Positions 10,801-21,453 are shown, numbered from the stretch's first letter. The stretch: DNA of 64,000 nt from Spiroplasma endosymbiont of Poecilobothrus nobilitatus (GCF_964030655.1 NZ_OZ034915.1:806001-870000), one strand, 5' to 3'. The notes: a model not told the origin generated them from the letters alone. Program-made: numbers and translations.

Positions 10801-12022
10801 TGGATAGGCTACAATTATTAGGACCATAATTATATAGACTTCAAAATTAGATAAAATTATTAAGAAAGAAGGAATATAAAAATGGGAAATAAAACTTCAT
10901 ACTCTGAAGAATTTAAAAAACAAATTGTCATGCTATATAAAAATGGTAAAAGTGTTATTAATCTATGGTAAGAATATAATTTATCAAAACCAACTATTTA
11001 TAGTTGAGTTAAAAATTATAATAATTATGGTTCATTTAAAGCAAAAGACAATCGCACACTAGAAGAAAATGAAATAATAACTTTACGAAAAGAACTTAAA
11101 GACTTGAAAATGGAAAATGACATTTTAAAGCAAGCCGCACTGATAATGGCCAAAAAATAACAATAATTAATAACAACAAAACAAAATATTCAGTAAGAAA
11201 AATATGTAAGATTTTGGGTTTATCAAAATCAACGTATTATTATCAAACTAATAAATGTATTAACAAGCAAGTTAATAATTATGAACAAGAAATTATCAGT
11301 GCCTTTAATAAAAGTCGTAAAATTTATGGGGCTCGCAAAATTAAAGTTATTTTAAACAGAAAAGATATCATCTTATCGCGGCGAAAAATCAGATTCTTTA
11401 TGATCAAAAATAATTTGGTTTCTAAATACACCAAATTAAAATATCATAATCATAAAACAACAGTCAATAATGACCAAATTAATAATATTTTAAATCGTCA
11501 ATTTAACAACAAAAAACCTAATGAAGTTATTGTTAGTGATTTAACATATGTTCAAGTTGGCGCTAAATGACATTATATTTGTTTATTAATTGACTTGTTT
11601 AATCGTGAAATAATTGGTTATAGTGCTGGGCCGAATAAAACAGCCGAACTGGTCCAACAAGCTTTTCATAAAATAACACGACCATTAAATCAAATAACTC
11701 TATTTCATACTGATCATGGTAATGAGTTTAAAAATAAAATCATTGATGAAATTTTAATAACTTTTAATATTAAAAGATCATTAAGCAATAAAGGCTGCCC
11801 TTATGATAATGCTGTGGCTGAAACAACTTACAAAACTTTTAAAACTGAATTTATTAAGGGTAAAAAATTTAAAAATTTAACACAATTAAAATACGAACTT
11901 TTTGATTTTGTGCATTGATATAACAATATTCGAATTCATGGCAGTTTAAATTATTTATCTCCAGTTACTTTTAGAAAACAAATGTCTATATAAAAAGTGT
12001 CCTAAAAAGTGTTGCCATTCCA
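10801..12022 (+). mobile_element. IS-A copy 2 (full length, orfA broken)
   Basis: The element is 1222 bp with both ends intact. OrfA is stopped by TAA at 10969-10971 (NLW then stop, where other copies read NLGQ). OrfB from about 11180 to 11993 is intact, with His replacing Arg in FHTDHGNEF. The copy lies between two IS-B 3' ends of opposite orientation. Confidence 0.92.
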
Positions 12023-12155
12023 ATATAATTCACATGAATAATATATACAAGATGTTATAAAATGAAATACATGATATTCAAATCGTAAAGAAAAAGATAT
12101 AATTAAAAAAATAGTAAATACTTTTTATTAGTACTTACTAAAATGGGTGCACTCT
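12023..12155 (+). mobile_element. IS-B 3'-end fragment, plus orientation
   Basis: This 133-bp fragment matches the last part of IS-B (end of orfB and right terminus, finishing GGGTGCACTCT). With the fragment at 10739-10800 it brackets IS-A copy 2 as an inverted pair. Confidence 0.85.
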
Positions 12156-12179
12156 AAAAAAAGTCATCTTAAATATTAC

Positions 12180-13136
12180 TTATTTTAATGCTGCAATAGC
12201 AACATTTAAAGCTTCATGTAATTGTGTCGCTGATTTTTCAAATTTAACTTGCTCTTCTTTTGTTAATTTTCACTCAATAATTTCTTCAATCCCATTAGCA
12301 CCAATAACTGCTGGTACACCAATGTAAGTTCCCGTAACATTATATTCGCCTTCACATTTTGCACCAATTAAAAAGGTTGATCTTTCATCATTTAAAATTG
12401 CTTTTGCAATTGATGATAAACATACGCCAATTCCATAAAAAGTTGCTTTTTTCAAATCAATGATTGTATAAGCCATTTTCATCATTTGTTGGTGCATATC
12501 TTCTAAATCTTTTTCTGTTAATTTTCCTTCCGCCACAAAATCAGCAATTGATTTTTGCATAATTGAAGCTTTTGATCAAACAGAAACTGATGAATCACCA
12601 TGTTCACCCAAAACATAGGCATTAACACTAGCTGGAGCAATGTTTAATTTATTACCAACTAATCTTCTTAAACGTGCTGAATCTAAAGTTGTTCCTGAAG
12701 AAATAACTTTATTTTTTGAATAACCAGTTACTTTTTGATAAACTGATGCCAGAACATCCACCGGATTTGAAGCAATTAACGTAACACCCTTAAAACCTGA
12801 GGCTTTAATTTTTAAAGCAATATCTTGCATAATTCTTGCATTATCAGCAACCATATCTAATCGTGTTTCACCATCTCGTTGTGGTCTTCCTGCTGTAATA
12901 ACAATTAAATCAGCATCTTTACAATCACTATAATCACCAAGTTTAATTGTACTAAAACGATTTTCTAAAACAGCAGTTGCATCTGATAAATCAATAGCAT
13001 TCCCTTCTGCTGCTTGTCGAAACGCATCAATTAGCACATAATGTTGTGCAATCCCTCTGTTCATAGCTGAATATAAAAAGCTGTTTCCAACCATTCCACA
13101 TCCAACTAAAACTACTTTTCTCGTTGAATTTTCCAT
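12180..13136 (-). CDS. ldh: L-lactate dehydrogenase
   Basis: Reduces pyruvate to lactate and regenerates NAD in fermentative glycolysis. The 318-residue protein has the NAD-binding loop VGCGMVG at 11-17, the substrate-loop sequence GRPQRDGETRLDM (Arg residues of the active loop), ASNPVDVL, and the catalytic GEHGDSS with His at 179. Start is ATG 13136 with GGAGAAAAAAT upstream. It stands alone with its own promoter. It is intact despite IS elements on both sides, as expected for a central energy gene. Confidence 0.96.
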
Positions 13137-13167
13137 ATTTTTTCTCCTTTTAAAAATCTCCTACTTT

Positions 13168-13173
13168 ATTATA
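13168..13173 (-). promoter_or_regulatory. probable -10 box of ldh
   Basis: The minus strand reads GCTATAATAAAG, a consensus TATAAT 31 bp upstream of the ldh start, with the ribosome site between. No clear -35 box is visible, only an A/T run, which is common in Mollicutes. Confidence 0.55.
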
Positions 13174-13236
13174 GCAAAAAAATAAAAAATTTTTTTTTTA
13201 AAACGGCCTTTAATTTTGTAGAAAACTCTTGATATT

Positions 13237-13270
13237 TATAAAATATACCTAAAATTAGGTATATTTTATA
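13237..13270. repeat. palindromic stem-loop upstream of the IS-C transposase gene
   Basis: Two perfect 16-bp arms (TATAAAATATACCTAA and its complement) are separated by only two bases. The structure lies 20 bp before the start codon. It is present in IS-C copies 1, 3 and 4, slightly damaged in copy 2, and absent in copy 5. It could block read-through transcription or bind a regulator. Confidence 0.85.
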
Positions 13271-13290
13271 ATATAAGAGGTGAATAATTA

Positions 13291-14250
13291 ATGGAAAAAA
13301 TAATTGAAGAATTAATAAATAGTTTAACAGATGATCAATTTTTAGAATTTCATGAAAAAGTCAAAAAAGAAGCAGAATTAATTAAAAAACAAAAACGCTT
13401 AAATGAAATTGATCAAAAATTTAGGGATAAAGGTATTAAATGTCCTAATTGTCAATCTTTTTATTGTGTTAAAAATGGTCATAATCCTGAAGGGAAACAA
13501 AAATATTTATGCAAAAAATGTCGTGCTAGTTTTGATGCTTTTCGTGATCATTTTACATATTGAAGTCATTTAAATTATGAACAGTGAAATTTATTGATTC
13601 AAATTTCATTATTAGGCCAATCTAGTAAAATGATTTCCCACTTTATTAAAACATCACCGAAAACCGCTTGATATAATCGCCAAAAAATAATGAAATCAAA
13701 ACAATTAGAAAACACCCAATTAAAATTTAAAATGTTAAATGGCCAAATTCAAATCGATGAAACATTTATTAAAGAAATCCACAAAGGTAATTTTAAAGAT
13801 AAATTTGATAAAAGAAAAATTCATCTTGATTCATTTTCAACCAACACTAAATGTTCTATTCAAATGGCTGTTGATAGCAATAATAATATTTATGTTAAAT
13901 CAACCAACACAAAACGATTACAAAAACAGTGAATTATTGAAAATATTAATAAACAATTAATCAAAGAAAATTCAATTATTATTTCTGACATGCAACCATT
14001 ATATTTATTAGTAGCAAAACAAACAAATTCTATTTTATTAGCAACTAAAACTAGCGCAAATTCTGATGCTAGTTATCGGAAGTTAAATAAAATTAGTAAA
14101 TTACAATCAAATCTTAAAGAATCCTTAATTCATTATCATGGCTTAGGTTTCACGAACATTCAAAATTATTTAAATCTCTGAAAATGAAAATACCAGCATA
14201 AAGGTTTAACGCCAAACCAACAATCATCGGTATTATATTTTAACGTATAA
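13291..14250 (+). CDS. IS1595/ISXO2-like DDE transposase (IS-C copy 1)
   Basis: This is a 319-residue protein under code 4. The N-terminal helical part is followed by a zinc ribbon with Cys 51, 54, 74 and 77 (CPNCQSFYC and YLCKKC). The catalytic domain then has QIDETFIKE (Asp 156), a hydrophobic strand ending AVDSNNN, IISDMQPLY, and a C-terminal FTNIQNYLNLWKWKY block like the end of ISXO2-type transposases. Family placement rests on these motifs only; IS1 InsA has a similar zinc ribbon. No internal stop. Confidence 0.75.
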
Positions 14251-14277
14251 AAAAGTTAAATAACAATATTAAAAGTT

Positions 14278-15499
14278 TGGAATGGCAACACTTTTTAGGA
14301 CACTTTTTATATAGACATTTGTTTTCTAAAAGTAACTGGAGATAAATAATTTAAACTGCCATGAATTCGAATATTGTTATATCAATGCACAAAATCAAAA
14401 AGTTCGTATTTTAATTGTGTTAAATTTTTAAATTTTTTACCCTTAATAAATTCAGTTTTAAAAGTTTTGTAAGTTGTTTCATCCACAGCATTATCATAAG
14501 GGCAGCCTTTATTGCTTAATGATCTTTTAATATTAAAAGTTATTAAAATTTCATCAATGATTTTATTTTTAAACTCATTACCAAGATCAGTATGAAATAG
14601 AGTTATTTGATTTAATGGTCGTGTTATTTTATGAAAAGCTCGTTGGACCAGTTCGGTTGTTTTATTCGGCCCAGCACTATAACCAATTATTTCACGATTA
14701 AACAAGTCAATTAATAAACAAATATAATGTCATTTAGCGCCAACTTGAACATATGTTAAATCACTAACAATAACTTCATTAGGTTTTTTGTTGTTAAATT
14801 GACGATTTAAAATATTATTAATTTGGTCATTATTGACTGTTGTTTTATGATTATGATATTTTAATTTGGTGTATTTAGAAACAAAATTATTTTTGATCAT
14901 AAAGAATCTGATTTTTAGCCGCGATAAGATGATATCTTTTCTGTTTAAAATAACTTTAATTTTGCGAGCCCCATAAATTTTGTGACTTTTATTAAAGGCA
15001 CTGATAATTTCTTGTTCATAATTATTAACTTGCTTGTTAATACATTTATTAGTTTGATAATAATACGTTGATTTTGATAAACCCAAAATCTTACATATTT
15101 TTCTTACTGAATATTTTGTTTTGTTGTTGTTAATTATTGTTATTTTTTGGCCATTATCAGTGTGGCTTGCTTTAAAATGTCATTTTCCATTTTCAAGTCT
15201 TTAAGTTCTTTTCGTAAAGTTATTATTTCATTTTCTTCTAGTGTGCGATTGTCTTTTGCTTTAAATGAACCAGAATTATTATAATTTTTAACTCAACTAT
15301 AAATAATTGGTTTTGGTAAATTATATTCTTGCCCTAGATTAATAACACTTTTACCATTTTTATATAGCATGACAATTTGTTTTTTAAATTCTTCAGAGTA
15401 TGAAGTTTTATTTCCCATTTTTATATTCCTTCTTTCTTAATAATTTTATCTAATTTTGAAGTCTATATAATTATGGTCCTAATAATTATAGCCTATCCA
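14278..15499 (-). mobile_element. IS-A copy 3 (full length)
   Basis: This is a 1222-bp element with both ends intact. Its 3' end cuts IS-C copy 1, and its 5' end abuts a truncated IS-A copy in the same orientation. No target duplication is present. Confidence 0.93.
14307..15418 (-). CDS. IS3-family transposase OrfA-OrfB (IS-A copy 3)
   Basis: OrfA starts at ATG 15418 and orfB ends at 14307. No stop interrupts either frame, and a -1 shift on the A run near 15140 is needed to join them. Unlike other copies it reads FHTDLGNEF and NAVDETTYK. The catalytic Asp and Glu are kept but neighbouring residues are changed, so activity is uncertain. Confidence 0.8.
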
Positions 15500-15936
15500 A
15501 TACGTTGATTTTGATAAACCCAAAATCTTACATATTTTTCTTACTGAATATTTTGTTTTGTTGTTGTTAATTATTGTTATTTTTTGGCCATTATCAGTGC
15601 GGCTTGCTTTAAAATGTCATTTTCCATTTTCAAGTCTTTAAGTTCTTTTCGTAAAGTTATTATTTCATTTTCTTCTAGTGTGCGATTATCTTTTGCTTTA
15701 AATGAACCAGAATTATTATAATTTTTAACTCAACTATAAATAATTGGTTTTGGTAAATTATATTCTTGCCCTAGATTAATAACACTTTTACCATTTTTAT
15801 ATAGCATGACAATTTGTTTTTTAAATTCTTCAGAGTATTAAGTTTTATTTCCCATTTTTATATTCATTCTTTCTTAATAATTTTATCTAATTTTGAAGTC
15901 TATATAATTATGGTCCTAATAATTGTAGCCTATCCA
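15500..15936 (-). mobile_element. IS-A copy 4, 5' fragment
   Basis: Only the first 437 bp (5' end, orfA, start of orfB) remain. OrfA has a nonsense codon (MGNKT then TAA). It is cut at 15500 exactly where the 5' end of copy 3 begins. Confidence 0.92.
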
Positions 15937-15957
15937 GTTAGTAAGGAGTTTTAAATT

Positions 15958-16437
15958 ATGTTAAATAAAATTAATAATGCATTATTTGGAACATATGAAT
16001 ATTTATATTATGATGCAAGAGGACTTAGAAAAAAGAATTGAAATCAAAAGTATTCTGATAAATTTATTATTGGTTGTATAAAAGATGTTTATTTTAATGG
16101 GTTGACTTCTTTTAAAGTTGGTAAAAAATATAATATTTCACCCGGTAGGGTTCGTTTGTGAATTCATTATTTTAAATATCGAAAAGGTTATCGTTTTTAT
16201 TGTGAAGGTGGAATTTCGGATCAATTAGACAAAATTATTAAAGTGTCTGAATATAATTTGAAATCTAAGAATTTTTTAAAGTGAGAAAAAATAAAAGAAA
16301 TGTATTTAAAAGGTTGCTCGTATTTAGAAATTAAAAAAGAGTTAAATGTTAGTGATGCAAATATTGAATATTGTGTTAATAAATTTAATTTGCCAAGAAG
16401 ACGACCAGTTATAATTTCTAAAAATCATATGTGATAA
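15958..16437 (+). CDS. hypothetical protein with two helix-turn-helix-like segments
   Basis: A 159-residue basic protein with a clear ribosome site (AAGGAG) 9 bp before ATG 15958. Two segments look like helix-turn-helix units: FKVGKKYNISPGRVRLWIHY and LEIKKELNVSDANIEYCVNK, the latter followed by the basic tail NLPRRRP. No family was recognised. The repeat of a resolvase/transposase-type fold suggests a DNA-binding protein from a plasmid or phage. It lies between an IS-A fragment and a secreted-protein remnant. Confidence 0.6.
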
Positions 16438-16449
16438 ATATTTTTTAAG

Positions 16450-16575
16450 TTACTTTTGTTGTTAACTGACCATATTTTTAAAAATAAAATAATTTGTAAT
16501 AACTTGTTGTAGCTAATGTAATTATATTGTGGATGTGATATGGTATTAAATATGGTAAGTTAACAACAAAAGTAA
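16450..16575. repeat. MITE-like element or regulatory hairpin with 18-bp inverted repeats
   Basis: TTACTTTTGTTGTTAACT at 16450-16467 is perfectly complementary to 16558-16575, spanning 126 bp in all. The interior has no reading frame. It lies between the helix-turn-helix protein and a secreted-protein remnant. Confidence 0.8.
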
Positions 16576-16596
16576 TTAATAGTTAGGAGTATTTAT

Positions 16597-16954
16597 GTGA
16601 AAAAATCGTTATCTTTATTTGCAGTTGGTATTTTAGGAATTTTAGGTTTAGTAATTCCTTTTATCACTTTAACGGCTTTTAAGCCTTTAAATCAGCAAAA
16701 TTATACTATTAATCATATTCAACAAGCTAGTGGTATTAATGAAACAGATTTTATTAATACATTGTTTTTACGTAGTGGTTTTTTAAAAATTGGTCAGAAA
16801 CAAATTACTTTATTAATTCCACTTTAAAAACATCAAAATTATTAATTTATAATGATAAATGATATTTAGATTTTTTAAAAGATAGTTATTCAACCGGAAT
16901 TTCATTTGATAAGCCAAGTGATGAGTTTATGGATTTATATAAAAATTGGGATAC
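16597..16954 (+). pseudogene. secreted protein remnant, frameshifted
   Basis: From GTG 16597 (ribosome site TAGGAG) the product starts MKKSLSLFAVGILGILGLVI, a typical signal peptide or membrane anchor. It continues for 76 residues to a TAA. The next frame carries on sensibly (TNYFINSTLKTSKLLIYNDK, then WYLDFLKDSYSTG) to about 16954, so a one-base change near 16800 broke the gene. It then runs into the methyltransferase remnant on the other strand. The style resembles spiroplasmal surface proteins, but no family was recognised. Confidence 0.6.
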
Positions 16955-17140
16955 TTATGCTAAACAGTTTATATTTTCTGTATATATTTTTGTTAATGGA
17001 TAATTATATTTATAAGTTTCAGCAATTTGAGAATCAATTTCATTTGAAAAAATAATATTAAAATAATCATGGTCTATATGAAAACCATACGATAAACCAC
17101 CACATCCACTAAATAAATAAATTACATTATTTTTTTTCAT
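16955..17140 (-). pseudogene. DNA cytosine-5 methyltransferase, N-terminal fragment
   Basis: The 61 residues include NVIYLFSGCGGLSYGFHIDH, motif I (SAM binding) of C5-cytosine methyltransferases, then SNEIDSQIAETYKYNYP. Nothing after motif II remains: the catalytic PCQ motif and target-recognition domain are missing. Start is ATG 17140, with GGAGAT overlapping the end of the upstream endonuclease-like gene. Confidence 0.85.
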
Positions 17141-17148
17141 TTTATCTC

Positions 17149-17633
17149 CTAAAATTCTAAAATTTTTTTTATATCTATAAACTTTAATTGCACATCACAT
17201 AATTTTCAAATAAAATAACTTGGAGAAATATTGTATAATACTTGCCCCTCCATTCTTTCTCTTGTAACTCAATTAACATCATCTTCATTAATTGAGTAAA
17301 TATCAATAAATGAAACATATCCAGAAAAAAATCAAAATGTACAACAAAAGTTTTAATTTAATTTCTTAAAAATTGTTCTTTTGATTCTAATATTTTATGT
17401 CTTTTAATGTCATTTATTCCTTGAAAACCTGTTTGAATTTCTAATATAATTAATTCATTATTATAATTTAATTCAATATCAGCTTTTGCGGTTCTGGATC
17501 ATTTGTCATTTGCATCATCACCTATAATATTTACTTTAGAATCAAATATATATTCTATACTAGGAATAAAAAAACTCCATAATAATTTGCCCACGCATTC
17601 ACGAAAAATAGACCTCTTCTTTTCTCCTTCCAT
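17149..17633 (-). pseudogene. type II restriction endonuclease-like gene, broken
   Basis: From ATG 17633 the product reads MEGEKKRSIFRECVGKLLWS and then ADIELNYNNELIILEIQTGF followed by QGINDIKRHKIL, which looks like a PD-(D/E)xK nuclease core (Asp, then E-I-Q in place of E-x-K). A stop after FLRN is followed by a continuation in another frame (YVSFIDIYSINEDDVNWVTR) to TAG 17149-17151. The R-then-M order with overlapping signals indicates a former type II restriction-modification operon. The nuclease family is not certain. Confidence 0.6.
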
Positions 17634-17861
17634 TATTATTCATTGTGTTTATTTTTTATAAAAGTTCCTTTTGCAATATTTTAATTTTACAATTATTTTT
17701 TTAAATTCAAAATGTCGGAAAATAACTACTCTAAAACCATTATTTTATGGGGGTCTTATTTTTTAACCCCTTATATTTATTGACTTTTTTTGATGTTGAG
17801 TTGTGTTAGTTAATTTAATTTAATTCATTATAGCACATATACCAAAATTATTTTATTATTT

Positions 17862-18056
17862 CTACTTTCTTTCACTAGTATTATGATCTAAACTTGGCTC
17901 TAAATATTCTTCTAACTTATGTTCTAATGCTAATTTCTGATCGACTTCTAATGTATGCTGGCTACGTTGTCAATCTTTATAGATAAAAAAACCAAAAGCA
18001 ACTGCTAATAAAGCTGCTAAAACTAATAAAACAACAATGGCGATGGTAACTAACAT
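17862..18056 (-). CDS. small membrane protein downstream of the sodium symporter
   Basis: This 64-residue protein has one N-terminal membrane helix (MLVTIAIVVLLVLAALLAVA) and an acidic, charged tail. Its ATG (18056) overlaps the last codons of the symporter gene (stop at 18050-18052), so the two are translationally coupled. Small helper subunits occur next to some NSS-family transporters, which makes an accessory role plausible but unproven. Confidence 0.72.
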
Positions 18057-19597
18057 GGTTTCTGTCCTCCTTTTTCTCGTTTTATGCCATAATAACTATT
18101 CAGACTTGCAACTAGTACTGGCACAAAAATACCTAACACGAAAGCTAATACTGAAATATATCAAGCGTTTCTTGTACAGCTAATAATAAAATTATAAACT
18201 GAAAAGCCAACAATAATACCTAATATAATTGGAATTAAATAATACATCATAATTTTATATAATTTATTTAATTTAATTCATGATACTTGGTTATTGTAAT
18301 TAATTACAATATGTATTTTTTTTGCATATCAAACAAAGAAAATAACTTGTGCTAAAGATACTAAAATTAAATCTAATCCTGCTGCTAATAATTGAAAGGA
18401 ATTAATTACCTGATATGTGCTCTCAAAAACTAGTGATAAACCAACAACAATAATTGTTAAACAAATACCACAAATTACTTTTTGATTACTAATTTCATAT
18501 TGTGTTTCAATAGCATCCACAATAACTTCAACATTACCGACCGTTGTACTTAATCCGGCAATAAATAAAGCTAAAAAGAATAAAACTCCTAAGAAATTTC
18601 CAACTCCTACAACAGTATTTTGATTAATAATATGGAAAGTTTCTGGTAAAACATTAAAAACAAAAACCATTGAATCATTACCAAACTTAGTAGCAATTTG
18701 TTGTTGAAATAATAAAATATCATTTTTATCAGTAACCAAATTATTAACAATAGCCCCTGATGCACCAAAAATAAAGATTAAATTAGTAATTGATAAAAAT
18801 AAAATTCCAATTACTAATAAGTAAGCTTTTGAAGCATTATCTTGGTTATGTGGACCTACACCAGCAAAGCGCATCATCATTCCCATTCCTAATGATGTTG
18901 TAAAAAAAGCTAAGGAAAAAACACTACATCATGTTTGACTTTGCTTTAATTTTTCTAAATTATTTGATAAAAACAACGTTGCTAATCCTTGATGGCTCCC
19001 TGGAACTGTTAAAATATAAATTGCTAAAATTAAAATAATTAAAAATAATAAGGGCATAAAAAACTTATTAACTTTTTCAATTCCCTTAATTCCAAATAAT
19101 AATACAAGACCAACTAACAAAACAACAAATAAAAAAGCTAAAAATACAATTCATTGAAAACCACCATTGTTAGTTACGCCAAAACCACCATGCTGTAAAA
19201 TCTGATGGTTAAAAATATTTCCATCAACATTACTAATCAAGTTAGGACTAAATTCAATTCCAATTGAAATAATAGTATAACCAACTAAAACAGCATAATA
19301 AATCGGAATAATAATCATTAAAGTTGATTGAAACCAACCCATAAAGCGACTAAAGCGAACACTTTCCTTATCAAAAATGTTAATTACACTTTTACGCCGA
19401 AGATTTCCTAAGTTAAATTCAAAAATTAATAATGGAACTCCCACAATTAATAATGCAAAAATATATATTAAGAAAAAATAAAATCCACCATATTTATTAA
19501 TATAACCAGGTAATCCTCAAATTACCCCTAATCCAATTGCTGCACCTAATGATGAAACAATAAATCCAAATTTTGTCATTTGTTTTTTACTACTCAT
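18050..19597 (-). CDS. neurotransmitter:sodium symporter family transporter
   Basis: This 515-residue protein should move an amino acid or similar solute with sodium. It starts MSSKKQMTKFGFIVSSLGAA and continues IGLGVIWGLPGYINKYGGF, the unwound first-helix signature of the SNF/NSS family (substrate and Na sites). About 12 membrane segments follow, with the helix-6 region SLGMGMMM. Trp codons are mostly TGA. Start is ATG 19597 with GGAGGAAA. It ends inside the start of the small membrane gene at 18056. Confidence 0.9.
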
Positions 19598-19622
19598 TTT
19601 TTTCCTCCTTTATTTTTAAATA

Positions 19623-19647
19623 AAAAATGCAATATTGTTGCATTTTT
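19623..19647 (-). terminator. rho-independent terminator after the HExxH protein gene
   Basis: AAAAATGCAA pairs perfectly with TTGCATTTTT (10-bp stem, 5-base loop), just after the stop codon of the minus-strand gene ending at 19655. Confidence 0.75.
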
Positions 19648-19654
19648 ACCATTT

Positions 19655-21313
19655 CTATTTCTTTTGAGGTCTAATCTTACGACTAGTACCTCAAACAACG
19701 GCAATAATAATACTTGTGCAAAAAGCACCAAACATAGTAATTAAAACAATTTTAATAATGTTAACCTTTTGATTATAACTTGCAATATCATCATAGCCAA
19801 AAATGTTACCCATATATTGTCCTTTAATTCCGAAACTATTTACAAGATTCTTAAAATATTTTGGTGCAACATTTCGCGCTTCTTTAATCATTCCATAGTA
19901 AGCATCAACAGCATGGCCCATCTCATGGTTCAAAGTACAAAAAACATTTGGTGAGCTTCATCATCCAATTAGATATTCAGAAAGAGTTCTTCCCTGCAAA
20001 GCATCATCAAATCCTTTTGCAGAAATAACGATATAAGCTCGTCTAGTTGAAATAAAGAGATTTGACCCTGGTACTAATTGAAAAGAATAATTTGTATAAG
20101 CTGCTGTTTGTCTACCTTCTTCTAGCAATGGAGCATCAGGAGAAAATATAAATCCAGTTAAAAAATATTTAAAATTATCACCAGTTATTGCATAAGTCAT
20201 ATTAAATAAATTTAAAATTTGATCTTTAAGAAACTCCATAATATCATCACTTCATTGATAATATTTTTGCATTGCTTGCACACTATCTTTTAAGAAAATA
20301 GTACTCCCTTTTTCATGATAATAATTATTTTCATATTCTGTTATCTTTTTTAAATCTTCATCTAACTTATCAAATGATGAATAATATTGTTGTTTACTAG
20401 TATTCATAAAATTTTCAAATTTTATAATCGCTGATTGTGATGCTCTCGTATATGAATCATTCATCATATCTCCTAATTCCGCCGTTAAATCCTGCTTACC
20501 ATTATTAATAATGCTATTTCGTAGAATATTCCCGTTAAAACTAACATTGTTAGTTTCAATATCTCGCATTCCACCACTTGACTGCCACATAATTAAACTT
20601 GTTTTAAGAGCATTAAAAGTATAACTCCGTGCTCATAAATTACTATCTTGGGGAATTAATTGTTGTAAACCAAGTTCAAAAAATGGCAAAATATATTTTA
20701 AATCAACTGAATCAATGGGTTTAGTTGTTAAATTAGTATTATAACTAATGTTTGACTTTGCAACATACTGGTCAATTTTAGCGCGTTGATTTTGTAAAGA
20801 AGTAATCCGGAAACCAAAATTTTCTTTTTGAAGCGGAGTATAAATATCAATAAAAAAATTATTTAAAATCTCTCAACTTTTATTTTTCATTTCATTTGGC
20901 ATTGTCATTCATTTTGAATATGCTTCAGCAAAAAATTCTTTTCAAGTTTTCATTCCATAAATACTAGCATTAATAATCGAGGCCATTAATGACATTTCAA
21001 ATAATTCTTTCGTATCCATTTTCACATTATTAATATTAGTTTTAGTATTATAAATTATATTTTTATTAGTAACAATATTGTTTTCCATCATTTTTACTGT
21101 TTTGTTTTGTTCAATATTGGAAGACTTATAAATAAAATACTGTAATAAATAGCCTGAATAAATAAAATCATCTTGGTCAAGTGATGAAACTGCTGTTGAT
21201 GATAGTTCTGTAATATATCCCTTTTGATTAATAAAACTAGAAGTAGGTACAAATGTCATATTAATAGTTCCAAACACTAATAAACTACTTGCTATTGTAT
21301 GAAACTTTCCCAT
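19655..21313 (-). CDS. membrane-anchored putative zinc metalloprotease (HExxH)
   Basis: This is a 552-residue protein. It starts MGKFHTIASSLLVFGTINMT, an export signal, and ends with a membrane helix (about residues 519-541, IVLITMFGAFCTSIIIAVVW) and the cytoplasmic tail TSRKIRPQKK, so most of it is outside the cell. Near the C-terminus CTLNHEMGHAVDAYYG gives the zinc motif HEMGH with His 463 and His 467 and the catalytic Glu 464. The HExGHAVD wording resembles anthrax-lethal-factor-like peptidases; the third zinc ligand was not identified. No frame breaks. Followed by a good terminator, so it is probably a single-gene unit. Confidence 0.72.
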
Positions 21314-21453
21314 AATTTTTTCTCCTTTTAATATATTAAAAATTTATTGTTGATAAACAACATGCTAATTAAAAATAAAATTAATTGTAATAAAAACTAC
21401 TTTTAACAAAGCATAAATTTAAAATAATAAATACTAATTATTAATAAATCTAA

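Larger units (their letters stand above)
13209..14277 (+). mobile_element. IS-C copy 1 (IS1595/ISXO2-like), right end lost
   Basis: The left terminus is TTTAATTTTGTAGAAAA, the same as in the other IS-C copies. The right 80 bp including the terminal repeat are missing because IS-A copy 3 begins at 14278. The element has an intact transposase gene but cannot move by itself without a right end. Confidence 0.88.

Noticed and set aside
13739-13960. A 73-residue ORF repeated in every IS-C copy
   Set aside because: It overlaps the transposase gene in another frame and is conserved only because the element is; composition is low-complexity.
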